From contig WHUX01000002.1 of the NCBI GenBank assembly GCA_015179025.1, positions 620,001 through 684,000 of the forward strand: DNA of 64,000 bases. The letters are read 5' to 3'. Each line of letters begins with the position of its first letter. Positions within the stretch are counted from its first letter, which is position 1. The notes below the pieces were generated by a model. The model searched no databases, was not told the origin of the DNA, and worked only from the letters and a program-made list of their open reading frames with translations. This DNA comes from Terfezia claveryi. Taxonomy: Eukaryota; Ascomycota; Pezizomycetes; Pezizales; Pezizaceae. Below are positions 1 through 13,439 of the stretch, one piece after another. The translations under genes and the position numbers were made by a program.

Positions 1-1
1 G

Positions 2-240
2 CCATCTGCAGCAATTGGACAACTGAATGTAACGTGTATCAAATCAAGGTAAGTAGTTCCAAGCTATGTTTAAGTAAGCTTCAAAAAAAAATACTATTGG
101 TCAATTCTTACCAAATATATTTCTGTGGTGGTGTGTACATTCTGAGTGGTCGTCAGACGAAATTATTTAGGCTAGAACTAATTGTTTCATACAGGACCCT
201 CTTACCAGCACCCCCGGGCGCTCGAGAAGCTGCGGACTAA
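2..240 (+). CDS. possible 3' end of a gene cut by the window edge
   Basis: This could be the last two exons of a gene entering from the left. Bases 2-48 are open and end in a strong donor (AAG|GTAAGT). An acceptor (CATACAG) with a branch-like CTAAT upstream lies at 194, giving a 146-base intron. Joining in the frame that starts at base 2 gives 31 residues, ending in TLLPAPPGAREAAD and a TAA stop at 238-240. Reading from base 1 instead would give a Cys-containing peptide stopping at 254, so the frame is not certain. The product is not recognised. The call rests only on the splice signals and a protein-like tail. Confidence 0.3.
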   Translation, partial: ICSNWTTECNVYQIKVSSSKLCLSKLQKKILLVNSYQIYFCGGVYILSGRQTKLFRLELIVSYRTLLPAPPGAREAAD

Positions 241-495
241 CACAGTTAAGGTAGCCCCGGATGGGATTGGATTAAGACTGGGCAAAAGATTAGATTAACA
301 TGTACCGTTCCGTATGGTGCGGCATCCCTTAACACTCACTCGGAGCTGGAATACTACCTACTTCAATCCAAAAACCGGATGAACTTGTGCATGTTAACCA
401 ATAGGCTTTTCTCCGTTATTGGATTATGTGCCACATATTTATGTACCCCATCCTCGGGTAGCTAATTGTACTAAAGTACACCCCACAATATAGGC

Positions 496-507
496 TAGTC
501 TGGTTGC
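496..507 (+). repeat. family A terminal repeat (TAGTCTGGTTG)
   Basis: Exact 11-base terminus TAGTCTGGTTG followed by CACGACCCTCCTTCTG, which closely resembles the left arm of the complete foldback at 20220. The matching right arm is not intact here, so this looks like a decayed copy. Confidence 0.55.
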
Positions 508-3465
508 ACGACCCTCCTTCTGTGAATATAGGCCGGGATAGTTGTATACGTATACACAACTAGGCCTAGAGGTAAGTTCGCAATACAAGCGCTGCATACA
601 CATGTATCAAAACCCCTTCTAATAGATACAATTGATTATGATCGAACTATTCATGGATTGGATGAGTAATTGGATAGTAACTCGGACAAGGTAATTTTTT
701 TATAGCAATTTGAAACAAGAATCCAGCTGGACGATCTGAACAGTTCCATCAGGTTTATGACACTATGTATCTACATTGCTTTTACCTAGGTAGTCGTACA
801 ATTTGCCACCAACTATTCCACTCCAGCTATACTGGGAAAATATTAATAATTTATAACCAGGCCAACCTTTTTTCTCAGATGCTCATCTTTTGATCTTCTA
901 TACTCTATTGGACGCGCAAGAGTTGAAACCTGCAGAATGCAACTGGTAACATCTTGGCTCCACCTGGTAAGCGCTATATCTTTGCGCTTAACGGCCACTC
1001 TGCACATACTATACATACATGGGTACCGTTACATTGAATGGCCGATCATGATACTTGTGATATGTGCTATATACATACATAATATAATTTACCGGTAGTA
1101 GTAGCGGCGTTTGGATTTCCTCCGGAATATACCAAAGGGAAATTACCCACCCGGGTTGGTTGGGGGGTTTGGTTGCATCTCCTTTTTTTCCTCACATTGT
1201 TGAATTATCATTACGGTATATATATATACCGAGAGAATAAGAACAACAGAATTGTGCAGAATCTAGCAATGCCTGGTGTAACCTCCCATGGCGCCATGCC
1301 CACAGATATATCACCACCCCAACTCATTTAAGGTCGGTGATTCGATAACGCCAAACATAAAAAAAAAAAAAAAAAAAAAAGCTTTGCACGGATACGGAAG
1401 ACGCGGCTTATAGAAAAAAAAAAGTAAGGTTGCATACAGATACATGCTTCCATACATATGCATGCAGGAAAAAAGAAATGATTCCAGTAATATTTCATCT
1501 TCCACCCATTGCCCCTAGAAACACTATACCATCCAGTCTCGACATCACGAACATACAGTAGCTATTCTGATTGGCTTCCTGTGGCCCCTTTCACAAAGCT
1601 TCTGCTCACCTCCCCTCGGATCATGACATGACATTACGGGTACGAATCGGGGCTTACAGTACATGCTCGACCACGGCGAACATAATTCATTTTTCCACTA
1701 ACGTACAGATAACTAGACTCGATAGATAGGGAAGGATTTCGTATAAGAAAGGCCCCTAGTACAGGGTCAAACACACCACGCTAGCCGAGGCTGTGTTACA
1801 TATCATCTGTAATGAACTAAGTTACGATGTCACAAAGTTCTTTCGCTCTGTCTTGGTGCTCTGCCGAGAGCAGTAACATTGCCTTGGTTAAGTCCCAACA
1901 ATGGCTTTATCACATGGAGGGATTTCTTCCAAAGCAAAATGCGATATGTTGAAGACACGGCTCAACCCAGCTTATACATGTTTGTACACAGTGCAACTAG
2001 ACTAATTAACACCCACATGTTCACACATGGGAAGAACAGGATCCATGCATGTGCGATAACTGGACAGATTACATCCGATTTGCTGCACGGCACATCAATT
2101 GATTAAGTGCACACCATCTTTGCTACAAAGATCAGCCTGAAAGCCCTTCTAAACGTTTTCTTTGGAACCTGAGTCGTTCCTTGGAGTACTAATCTGCCAT
2201 CCACCGCATAATATACCAGGGTGTCGAATAAGCTTGGTATAACTTTTCTTTTGATCACGTGAGGCATTGCATGCGTGCCTTGTGGAGGGCTAGTCTGCCA
2301 ATGGACACAAACTTCTCGATTTAAGTGATTAAATATAATATTACAAGAAAGGGAATCAATACAGCTCCTCGCTCCCTCCTCTCCTCAGCCTTTTCAAAGA
2401 ATATGAAGGAAATGTTCCACTCACCATCATATAATTGACTTCTACTTCTAGTATTAGATCCCACACTTCATGAGCGTAAATAGTTGTATTGAAGATGAAG
2501 GATATTGTCGATTGTGGCAGCACGAGCGCGCCTGGGATAAAGTAGATTATCTCGTGCAATCCCTCTGCGTATTTGGGGTATAAATATAAGGTAAGAGGAG
2601 AGGGCGGGCCAACGCCTTTGAACGTGACTCTGGCTCAGGAGCATCATAAATTGTGCATTCGCAATAGGAGGTAAATTGCAGTGGTTGGGGCCTAGTTACC
2701 GCAGTATAGATTCCCGTACATCATAAAGACATGGCTGGTGAGGGAGAATGTTGGTGACTTCGTCGGTGAGGCTCCCTTAGTTCTTCTAGCGAGAACTAAG
2801 TTCCTGAAGATGGTGACAGACTCCCCGTCCTTGATATAGTGCCGGTATGTAAGGAAAAATTACTTTGATGGAGCTTGCTGAGGTCATCAGGTCCGTCTAG
2901 GGGTACTCGGTTTTTATTTCTGTTGAGGTATGATTGCAAGCATCACACAGCCAAAATCTAGGGTATCCAAAGATGAGTCCAAGGATCGGAACTAGGGTTG
3001 AGTATATTCGAGTACTGAGCTATACAACTCAAATCTGATTAGCACAAGAATACCCTCAAGAGACAGAGCTATAGAACAACAAAGATATTGAAGTGCAAGT
3101 TGGATACAAAGGGGAAGCCTCGGAGGAGGCACAGGAGAGGGTAGACTCAGAGAGGATAGATGACTGGCTGAGGTGATGAGGATGGCCAATAATGAGCGAG
3201 GTGAAGAAGAAGAGGGGGAGAAAGGTGCAGATTGGCATGTACTTATACTTGCTCCGATGGAAAGCTCCCACCCAGACAAGCTTCCTCCCTAGATCACATT
3301 GCTCAATTTGGAACTCCACGACGAGGCTACTCCAAACCATCGAAGGACTGTATTCAAGTAGATAGAAACTAGAAAGAGATATATAGACAGCTGGAAGTTG
3401 CAAATTGCTGTTTTGGGATACTACCTAGTCACAAGCCCCTCTTGTGGTGATGTTATATTACAGGT

Positions 3466-3512
3466 TAGTCTGCTACTTAGTCCAGCTGCAACCTCTAGCT
3501 GCAACCAGACTA
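3466..3512. repeat. family A short inverted-repeat element
   Basis: A 47-base segment starts TAGTCTG and ends CAACCAGACTA, with the internal repeat AGCTGCAACC occurring twice. The right end is an exact copy of the family terminus; the left end matches for seven bases. Confidence 0.5.
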
Positions 3513-6500
3513 GCCTTGTTGGGGGTGTACATGTAGCATATGTTCCTGCCGGTACCCTCGTTTTTTGGATTTAAATCAAGCAGGGGTTCTGACTCCAATG
3601 ATATTACTCCAGATCCAAACGATCTAGAGCTTCCGAACGTCGAGGTTAATTATATTAGAACATATACTAGTAGGCTAAAGCCCTTATTCTCCTATATACC
3701 CAGCAAGTATGCTTCTGCCACTATTTCATTGGGGGACCATAATTTTCAGGCTCCCGAATTAAAATCGGTAAACAAATATGCAATGAAGGCAGCACACAGT
3801 ATGCGTACTGCTTTCCATCGGCTGGGTCTATCCAGCCACTTGGAATTATGGTCTCGCTAAAAGATGTATTTCCAATACCGTAAGATATTACTAGATGTAC
3901 ATGTTGTTCTCTTGTCTCTGGCATTTGAATATTATTTGGCTGTGCATTTTTCTACTTATTAGTTCGGGTAATATTTCCGATAGCACATAGAACTGGAAAA
4001 GCAACGTCATGTGTTATATTAGATAAAGCTTCCCTTAGGGTTGCGGTCGGTCATCATCGTCCCCAATTATTTTGGCGTCAAAAGGGAATTTGTTAAATTC
4101 ATATAGAAGAGGAAAAAAAGGTAAAGTTAAGGATCATATTAAAGGAAGGATGACCTCCAGGTTTACCGGTGACAACTCGAGCCGTCTTTGCTCTGGAGAC
4201 AGCGGTAACTTCAATCTTGGCTATGATCATCTGCACCGCAGCGCTAGTTAAACAACGACTTGCTAAATGGATTTTCGTGTCATGCGGTTGAATGTAGGTA
4301 CTGATGTTCTGGGTTCTGTCTCCGTGCATAGGGTTACTACCTCGATTAGGAGAGTTTTATTGATTTATATATATATGATATACGGTGTGTCTCATTGTGG
4401 GGTAAGTGCCCCCTTCTCCTCCAATATCAGGTGCACACCACTGTAAATCCTCACACTTACGATATCCTCTATTTCAGTACCTCGTGGAGTTATCATGGAC
4501 TTGGAGCAGAAGTAAGTAATAGAAATTTTACTACTTATGTCAAGTGCCTGATTCGAACAAGCACGCATGATTGTGCATCTTACTACAGCGTGGGATGAAG
4601 GGGCACAAGCCCTAAATAATTATGAGCCCTTCCATTGATAAGTTGTTATAGTGGCTCCTATACCAGAGATCGCTGCCAATATTTACGATCTCTCAGTCTC
4701 ATTATACAAGACAAAAAATACCAAACTAGCGGATCGAACAGCTGGACAGAAAAAAAGCAACAAACTTCAATAAACTTCTTCCCATATATCGATAACGTTT
4801 GGAAATTGCACATACCATGGATGATATAGGCTTTGACATAAATTTGATGCTAATCCACCTACTGAATATGGCCACGAGGTCATGAGGAGTGTGGGGCTGG
4901 CCTAAAGTACCGATCATACTCAACGCAAATCCTGTCCGCATATTTTCCTCCAGTTCTCACTACGGATTACCGGAACATGTCTGGAACCTTATGCACTCGT
5001 TCATATAAGCTTGGACACACCTGCAGTACATTTTTCCGTGAGCATCCTCTGCATATGCATAATCTGTGCGTTAGTTTCAAAAGTTTCAAGATACGGCAGT
5101 CATGCCAATGCTGGCCACGGAGGTAATTATTCTTCGCACCATAATAAATACACCTATCAAGCTGTTGTGTATTTGGTACTCTGTAATGCCGTATCTCACT
5201 TTGAAGGAAGCCAAGGTGATTAACTGCTCATTGCTTTCGAAAGCCTCCCCTGATCCTTGCTTCGAGCATCTACACACACATTATTACTTTATGGTTGAGG
5301 TTCAGCTCTTAAGCACGCTGAACGCTATACTGTATATGCGGTAAGTGGTTCTCAGATGGCGGCGGAGAATTGCATGCCGCTTAAGAACCTACCCCACAAA
5401 TTGCCTTGATCGCTTCCATAATCCACGATCACAGATTTCCCTGCGTTAATCAAACTTTTCCAGCTCATCAAGCGGTGTGGCCAGATTGCTTGCTTACAGT
5501 AATTTCTAGAACAGAAAAGAAAACATACAAGTCCAGAAAAGGTGTGTCAGAATCACCGAAACCCTTCCTAAAAACCATGTTTATCTAAGTATCGCCTCCG
5601 AATTTTGCCAGCTGGCTATAGGAGTGTACACCATGTCCATGGGCGATTGCGCACGCAGCAGGCATCTTGGAACCTAAAACATTCAGCCTCTACCTATTTG
5701 ATAGGGGGGCCAAAATCATCACACATGATTGAGGATACAGCTTGGATTCCTTTTTCAATTGTATCGACATGTCTGTTTATGGCCCACATCTATTAAAATC
5801 GGAATCGTAGGTTTCGGGGAGGATCGCGAAATCAAGATCTGTTAGGTACTATCAACATACTTCATGCATAATTTGAACTGGACGGTTATTCCTTTTACTG
5901 ACAATAAGGAAGCGGGAGCGTCCTTCGTTTGGAGTGGACTCCCAACCGCCCAAAGAAAATCACAATGCCGATCGCTGCGGGATTCTTTGTTAGCACAAAT
6001 ATACCTCCCAGTTGTGCTCATTGAAACCGTCAGGGTAAGTAGTTCTGGTGATATATGTCTTCATCTAGAGGGAATCGAAGGACTAGGAGAACGCTACCTG
6101 ATCCATCTGCTCACCCCATGTCCGTGGTTCACCCTTGTCGTTCTCCCCACATTCTTATGTAGGTGTGGGAGTCCCCACAGGTACCTATGTTCGTACCGGA
6201 GTCACCATGCATTACACTTAACCACCAGCTTCTATCTGCCACTAATGCAAACACAACCAATTACCAGCCTTTTGTATGCATCTCATCGATCGATCGTTTC
6301 CATGGTACGTCCAGGGACAGCAAGGACCTGCGTACCACAAGCTGCCTGTACTCCGCAACAACACGCACAACGGTAGTAGGCATGGGCCCAGTCGCGTGAG
6401 GCGTTTCACTCTTGACAGCTGCATCACCTTCAAACGATTTTGTGGCCGGTCACGGGACGCATTCGGGAGCCAGGGCTCCTCCCGAGTAACGCATCACTCG

Positions 6501-9167
6501 GGAATTTACCCAAACAACGGCTTGCCGCACACATGGCTACTACTTTGAATCCCCTTCCCACGTATAACGAATTGACACCGAACAATAGTTATTGTCTCGT
6601 GACACTATTCTCAAAAAGAACCGGTGAGTGAATTCTAATCTAGTCCAAGAGTACTTGAGTATGAAGCTGAAAAACCTCTAAGGAAGCTTATGCCTGCTCG
6701 TTAATGCAACATATGTCACTATCGCTTGGACATTTAGCAGTGATCCGAAGCTCACTTGATTGGAAGAACAACCAGTGCCGCTTGATAATACGGGGAGTAT
6801 GAATACTAGTACTTCCATATCAACAAGTCTCTCTTTTTTTGGCTTTCCTACCCAAGCATTTTCATATGGATGGTATCGTGCAAGGAAGTAAGGAGAATTC
6901 CGGGCCGGAATGATGGTAGGCAGTCGAAATGGGAATACTCAATCGGCCCATCTAGATAGTGTGACGGATACGGCAAAGCCAGGTGGTGGTAATGGTGTGG
7001 GGCACAGACCGGGTGTCATCTCCGTTCCTCATCAGTCGTGTATGTCTCTCATAGGCAGGCACAGCAGACAAGAAAAAAAAATTGCCTTCCCTACATTCTC
7101 ATTCGGCCCTGTTTTCTTTTCTCCAGGCGCCCTGTCCCGTGCATGCTCGAACCCCGCAGTTATACCCTCTGAATTTTCTTATCTTACGATCTCACTACGT
7201 CTCTCCGATAAAGATATAAAACCTTCAACCCCCCCGCACGTTTTCTAGCTGATCGAATTTCTCTGTGAGATCGAACATTTCCCTCTCAACCATACTCGAA
7301 ATTAGGAAGTCCTGATTTGAGCTGCAGCACGCTAACTCCAATGAACGAACGTTTGGGAATCGTAAGGAGCAAACAGGGTCAACTTCTGAACAAGCCTCAG
7401 TTATCTACCAATCACGGGGAACATAAGAGGCACAGCATACGATTAGCGTTGATTGGGAATGCTGGATAATGCAAGGAGGGCCCTTGATCAAAGATACGGA
7501 GATACCTGCACACTCAGATCCCACACGACGGTGCAGCATTACATCCTCGACTTGTTTAAATTGGACTACATTATAAGCACGTGACATGGTTCTCTGGCCA
7601 GACCATCAATGGCGACATTCAAGAAGTTGAGAAGGAGAGTGGAAAATGCTAAAGCAATCCCTGTTTTATGGGTCATCTAGGTCTTTATGCGTGTGATTCA
7701 TTCACCCATACAAGGGCAGCTAAGGAGGGCGGGATGTCCATGATTGAGTTAGTTGGTGGTCTGCGGATCGCATGCCTCTCGGCTGCTTTCCTTTCTTCAT
7801 GGTTTGACTGTGTGGCTTGGATATCGTGGCGCGTATGTATGCATGGCATGACGCCAAAAAAAGCAGGTAATATATTCGTGCCGGACGGAAACAATTGACT
7901 ATCTTGGGACCGGGAACGGAACGACGCTGCACGGCGGACCAAGGTTTCCAGTTAAGAACGAGCCCGGTGACAGAGCGGTTCAATCCTCAGCTGTGCTATG
8001 ATGCAGGGTGTATGAGTGGCTTTACAAGTGATTCGTGCAGGGACACTGAAAGGCACATCTCCGTGCTTATTGAAGATTGAAAGATTACAGAATTAGGGGA
8101 CACGCGACCAACCGGAAATGCGAGAGGGGCCCATGTTAAGACAATGGACGAGGCATGACATGCCGTGATGACAACACTTTGACCAACTCACATTTGAACT
8201 TGGTCTGGTTATTTGAATCACGTCTACGCTATTCTCAACAAATTGAATCTCGATTCGACAATGGTCTACATAAGATTTGGGGCGGTGTGGGGTGGCGGGA
8301 AGGGAGGAAGGGGGTGGGAAAGAATATTGAGTTGTAAGGTAGGAAGCGGATGATGGGAGATGACCATGCTGGTGGCATACCCAAATGACCAGGGGCTGGG
8401 GCGAGGGCAGGCAAGGGGGAAAGGACCCTGGAGTGGAGGCCAGCTCATTCCACATTCCGAACTGAGCCATACAAATGTACGCTATAGCCTCTCGGGCACA
8501 GTTCCAGGTTACAGAAGTTTTTTTCCGAGCAAACAATCGAGATCGTGAAAATTCTCGGTCAGGGTAGATCGTTTGATCGCACGATCGAACGAATTTCAAG
8601 TGCCTCCGGACGCCTGGCATTCGGCGTATGCAAGCTAATACATGCCGTAAACAGGCCATTGGGTCCCTTATCTCGGTAAGGGGGGCAGGGACAGGGCTCA
8701 GAGAGATCCGCCACCATTGGCTAGATGAGAAGGTCAAGAAAGTAGGGGTCACGAAGAACTCAGCTGTATGTATATGTAGTTAGGAGTAGTGTATGTACAT
8801 AAGCTACACAGATAAGTGTGGCAATGACAACCGAATGTTGACCTCAGCACCCCCACCCCACATTTGGGTGTCATTTTGCTCCTCCGCTGTCCTCCTCCGA
8901 GTAGGTGCGCTCCTCCGACGTAATCCCTGCATACCCGCATAAACCACCAAATATGATGCATATGGAAGCAAACTAAACCTTAAACGTAAATGTGGGGTAT
9001 GTACGGTAATGCCTAGGTAGGTACTAGTCCCCCGCAGTTCCTATGTGGCCTGACAATTGGAATTTTATGCAAGGAGGAAGTAAATCTGTGTAGCAGTTTT
9101 GTATGCACATCGAGTTTACTTTGTCGTGGAGAATTTCCCTTTTGAGTAGCTCGTTTCACCTTCGTCG

Positions 9168-9179
9168 CCAACCAGACTA
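9168..9179 (-). repeat. family A terminus (CAACCAGACTA)
   Basis: Exact copy of the 11-base right terminus CAACCAGACTA, preceded by a C as in other copies. No partner end was found within about 200 bases upstream. Confidence 0.45.
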
Positions 9180-10023
9180 TTCGCCGCCCTCGGCGAGGCA
9201 TCGGATTACTAAGGGGATTATGCTTCAGGGTTTAGCATACGTAAGTGCGTTTACCGATCTAGTCGCTTAGACACCGCACTGCTCACCCCTAATCTTTCTG
9301 TATCCAGATCTTCAATCTACAAATTGAAACAAAAACAAAAAGCAGGGTTCACAAGCTCCCGCCCGCCATTCATACATATTAATACTCCTCGCATCCGTTA
9401 GCTAACGAGCTAATTTCCAATATCAAGCGGAAAACCAAGATACATATATCGATCTTGATCCAAGTGTGTGGTGTGTTGTTAGTATCTAAACTAAATTTGC
9501 TTCTCGAACTTCTGCACAATGGTGGTGGTGGTGCGGAAGGACCCTGGACGTCGCAATTACTTCAAACAAGATTCCCGATTTTCAATCTTACATTTCGATG
9601 TTTGGGGGAATTCGATTCTGGACTAAGATTTTAGATTTAGGGTTTAGATTGATTTTAATTTTGTGTTTCCAGGCGATGGTGATATTAGTTTGAGATCTTT
9701 CTGCGCCCTATCCGCGACTGGGGTGGGAGGTGGAGGGGGGAAGGGGTTCTAGCTGGGTGGGGGGTGGTATGATTTCTGAGGTGTCATTTGTGATATGTCA
9801 ATGTATGAGATGTTATGACATGATTTGGCAGCTTATTTAGATCTCTACCTTTAGCGTCGATGGGGAAAACTTATTGGGAAATTGCTTGTTCGATGGTGAT
9901 TTACTTGTTTTAAAAAAAAAGAATCTCATAAGATTGTAATGACAATTGAAGTAATTACACGCGTGTTCAGATATCGCTAGATAAGGACATCGAATCTGTG
10001 GATGGGTTGTAGTGCGTGACACT

Positions 10024-10079
10024 TTCAGGGTAATGCTCATTCACAGATCACATGCTCGAGGTAACAGAGTTACCCTGAA
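10024..10079. repeat. family B miniature inverted-repeat element
   Basis: A 56-base element bounded by the perfect inverted repeats TTCAGGGTAA (10024-10033) and TTACCCTGAA (10070-10079). The same perfect pair bounds a 37-base element at 48902-48938, with unrelated interiors. This suggests short non-autonomous elements rather than chance. Confidence 0.6.
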
Positions 10080-10516
10080 TTATGGACTTAATTCCCTGGT
10101 TTCCTACAAATTCTTTCCGTTAGTCTCAATTCAATTGCCCATCTAGCTCCCTTTCATTGCGCTCATTTCTCTATGTTTAGGGAAAAGCACCACTAAGCTT
10201 GCCATGCATAGTCTGAGGCCTGATTCAACGATCTCTCACATTGACTGATGAACTGGTACCCTGTAAATGTGCATACAGGAGGTCTGGGCATAAGTGCCTT
10301 TCTTGATCTGATTTTCAGATCAGCACCTACCTGCACATAATCAGCAAGTATGGCAGATTAACTTGCCCCACCTTACAATCCACTTGGGCTCCCGGGTTTG
10401 TTCATACCCCCCGATTAGGGTACACACGAGTACTTATTTTTTTTTTTAAAGAAAAACATTTTTCTTGTTCATATTAACATACCCAACTATTACCCTCATT
10501 TCCCAACACTTTATCC

Positions 10517-11083
10517 TAGTCTGGTTGGTGCATTCTATCGTCACAATTACTGGTAGAAAAACTATTCATTGCATGTACAGTAATACCTCTAAGGCAATGC
10601 ATATACTCCCCTAAGACATAACTCTGGCTCAGCCAGTGGCTCCATATGTCCCTGGGGAAGGTGTTTCCAATAATATGTTAGATTTGTTGTGGCATATATA
10701 AAGGTTATGAGAATTTAGTTGTAATGTGCATTGAAGCCACATCCAAGCCACACCTAAACTTCACTACATGCCACACAAACAAATATTGATTTTTATTTGT
10801 TCTGTGATTTGATAATTATCAATACATCTGGAGACATGATTGAACCACCCCTTCCTGTAGTAGTGTATAGATGTTATCTAACGGGGACCGACTGGGAACT
10901 TGAACATACTGTAATATTGACACTTCATTGTCAAAGTTACGTGGGGTAGATTAGCAACACATAGTTTCACAGCCGCGTTACCACCGTTCTTGGCTTACAG
11001 ATAACTCTAGCACCAACTGGGAACTGAACGAGGGCCGTGGGTATACCCAGACCTCGAGGGACTTACAGTGCCAACCAGAACTA
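10517..11083. mobile_element. candidate ~570-bp element with family A ends
   Basis: TAGTCTGGTTGGTGC at 10517 faces a near-complement, GTGCCAACCAGAACTA, ending at 11083. The right copy carries one extra A and a small change. Both ends are bordered by TA, as expected for Tc1/mariner-like insertions. No coding sequence lies inside. The pairing of these two ends is an inference. Confidence 0.3.
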
Positions 11084-11129
11084 GTGGGTACCCGCTTCTA
11101 CACGAATGGGTCGATGTCCGATAGATTAT

Positions 11130-12118
11130 ATATGTTCTGGGCCGCTCGCGGGCAGCATACCCTCTGTGCCGGTCGCGGGCAATTAATATAATTCCTCAAT
11201 TTGGTAACTGTGAATCGAACAAAACATTCTGCTACACTCAAAAAAAAAAAAAAACCCCTTGTGAAGTCATTTTTGACCACTCCTTCCACATCACATGGAG
11301 ACGGCAGACATTGAACAAGGGCAGAATTCCGGAGAAATCCCTTCAAATGATGAAGTACATGCTTGTGTAATTAACAACTCATCACCTTCATCTCTGATGA
11401 TGAATGGAATGGAGAGGAGGATACTGAGTTTATTGCTACTGTAGAAATCTGCAATGTTTCCTATGCAATAGGTATTTGAAAATTAGCTTCTTATCTACGG
11501 GTTCCTATCTATGGGTTTTTTTTTAAATATATGGGGCCTTATGGTTCAGGCTATATAGACCATCTTGTACTGAATATCGATGCGCTATGTGGGATTCAGT
11601 GAAGTTTGAATAATCATCATTATAATATTTTTTGTCTACATCTTGTTGCACGATTTATCCTATAAGTAAGAAAAATCCCAGCTATTTCTTACTTATAGGA
11701 TCCAGGTAAGGTGCAAAACAGTACTCTCTTAATCGCAGGTACTTATTCATACGCAGATTGCTAAGTATAACTACTGGTGCTTTCGTTTCAGGTATTTGCA
11801 AAAACTTCTACTCTAATTGTTATTGCCGATAATCTGAAATTCTCAATTTATTGACATACGGAAGTGTTAACAGATCATGACTGTATTAACCTCTCAGCTC
11901 TGGCTGAACCAAATTGGAATATTAGATGGAGGTCTAATCGATTGGGAAATACATGAATCTATTGCAGTCGCTGGGAGTATACCGTTATCAATTCTTTTTT
12001 TTGGGGGGTAAAATCAGTACTCGTAAACCTTTATCAATACAAGTGCATTATACACCAAATGAGTAATTATTCAAATTGCCCGTGGGCGGCCGTTGCCCGC
12101 GAGCGGCCCAGAACATAT
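11130..12118. mobile_element. ~1-kb element with 25-bp terminal inverted repeats
   Basis: Bases 11130-11154 are the exact reverse complement of 12094-12118 (25 bases, GC-rich core GGGCCGCTCGCGGGCA). Just inside each end a second CGGGCAATT block recurs, so similarity extends unevenly for about 50 bases. The 989-base unit has no usable ORF. It contains a separate 17-base perfect hairpin (11657-11673 with 11685-11701, 11-base loop). This fits a non-autonomous DNA transposon. Its target duplication and family were not identified. Confidence 0.6.
11657..11701. repeat. perfect 17-bp hairpin inside the 1-kb element
   Basis: ATCCTATAAGTAAGAAA at 11657-11673 is the exact reverse complement of 11685-11701, separated by 11 bases. 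It sits near the middle of the inverted-repeat element and may be an internal structure or a nested insertion. Confidence 0.6.
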
Positions 12119-13439
12119 ACACGAGCTTAAGTAATAAGTGCAGAGTACATATAGTGGGACGAGGGGAAAGCAGTGATATAAATAGAAGAGTTGTTAGTAA
12201 CAAGGAATATTGGGTGAGGGAAGCTAGGCTGATGGGAGCAAGACATTGATTACGGAGTATTGGACTCAATATACCGTGACTGCCAGTGGCCTAGTCCTTA
12301 TAGTGACGCTTGATTAATAGTATAGCGATTTATTTTGAATTAATAGAGTTAACGTTTAGTAACAGCTGAATGTGAACGTTAAGCATTGTTTTCATATTTC
12401 CAGCTCAGGGTAACAATACACCTAATCAGTTCCGACTCAGCAAAACAGGGCAAAGGCGACACATCAAGCGGCACAGCTGCTGCCTACAACTATTTTGTAA
12501 TAGCCTGTTCATCATAGTCATAAGAAGGTCTCCCACAAGTAACACTATGGAAGGCCATTGAAGAAACGGAAGAAAGAAAATCACATACATGCCCACAAAG
12601 ACAGGTAGTGCCTTAAAGGCACATACGTGATAGATAATAGAAGATAGTCAGATTCCCATCACCTTTGGGCCATGCACCACATAAGTTCTCAACAACATTG
12701 CACACATCAAAGTCCCGACCGAGAACACAAGCACGGTTTACCGAGGGTCCAATTGTATCGACAGCAGTAACAAGTAACACGAATAACAACAGCAACTTCT
12801 GTGATTCGATGCTTGCTTTAAACAGGCGAATTCCAGGATGAACGATGGAGTCAGGGTGAATCCAAAGGACTAAAAGCAACCAATCAACGCGAACTTGAAT
12901 CAACCTAATGAGGCAGTGGAGCGGGAAGAAATAGGAAAACGTAAAACGGAAGAATAAACAAAGGGTTGAAAGGATAAGTGAAGTGTGAATAAGTTGCCAT
13001 ATTTAGAGATAGGGGGGCTATAGCAACTCAAGAACGCTTCCCAGAGAGCGCCATAGGAGAGAATCAGGTACAAACGAAATTTTCCGTGGTCTAGATGCTA
13101 AGAAAAAAAAAAAGGGAATTACATCCCATAATAACAGTCCGGGGTAAAACACAGAAAAGAGGTAATAATAAGAAATTCCGAACTTCGAGGTAGTGAAATC
13201 GGTTGAAGCTGCAAACTGTGTGTGCTGCGATTGTATCGTATCTGTCCCAGTATACTCAACCATGCACAAAAACAACACAGCCTCAGGCGCTCACTATCCA
13301 AGGCGTGATATGTTGAAAATATGTCCAAGCACTACAACTTCGACTTTCTTTGTGGAGAGTAATCACAATGTTTCGCAACTACCAACAGATCTGAGTACTG
13401 GAAGAAATGTACTTGGGAAAGCAGTTCTTACTTTTCAAT
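12119..13439. other. intergenic, probably LARP1-like gene 3' flank
   Basis: No supported gene. The part nearest 13440 is likely 3' untranslated sequence of the minus-strand LARP1-like gene. A CTCAGGGTAAC, close to the family B terminus, lies at about 12405. Open frames at 12613-12903 and 13018-13328 (minus) have no recognisable content. Confidence 0.5.

Larger units (their letters stand above)
241..11129. other. gene desert with small repeat debris
   Basis: No gene can be supported here. Open frames of 60-219 codons occur on both strands (for example 3540-3860 plus, 5864-6376 plus, 8093-8752 minus), but none shows a family motif, a consistent exon chain or protein-like composition. The stretch holds a 22-base poly(A) run near 1359, copies of the TAGTCTGGTTG-type termini near 496, 3466, 9168 and 10517, one complete TTCAGGGTAA element at 10024-10079, and many TATA/GTACATAC-rich simple sequences. 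Confidence 0.6.

Noticed and set aside
3540..3860. 106-codon open frame on the plus strand next to a family A element
   Set aside because: It looks somewhat protein-like but I could not link it to any transposase or other family, so no function or gene is claimed.
4545..4580. tRNA-like T-arm on the minus strand (GCTTG-TTCGAAT-CAGGC)
   Set aside because: The T-stem pairs, but no matching acceptor stem, D-arm or anticodon arm can be formed at the right spacing upstream.
5864..6376. 170-codon open frame on the plus strand
   Set aside because: No family resemblance; three other frames overlap it. A donor-like GTAAGT at 6032 does not lead to a sensible join.
8093..8752. 219-codon open frame on the minus strand
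   Set aside because: Longest frame in the left desert but without motif, with mixed Cys/Trp/His-rich composition unlike a real protein and no neighbouring exons.
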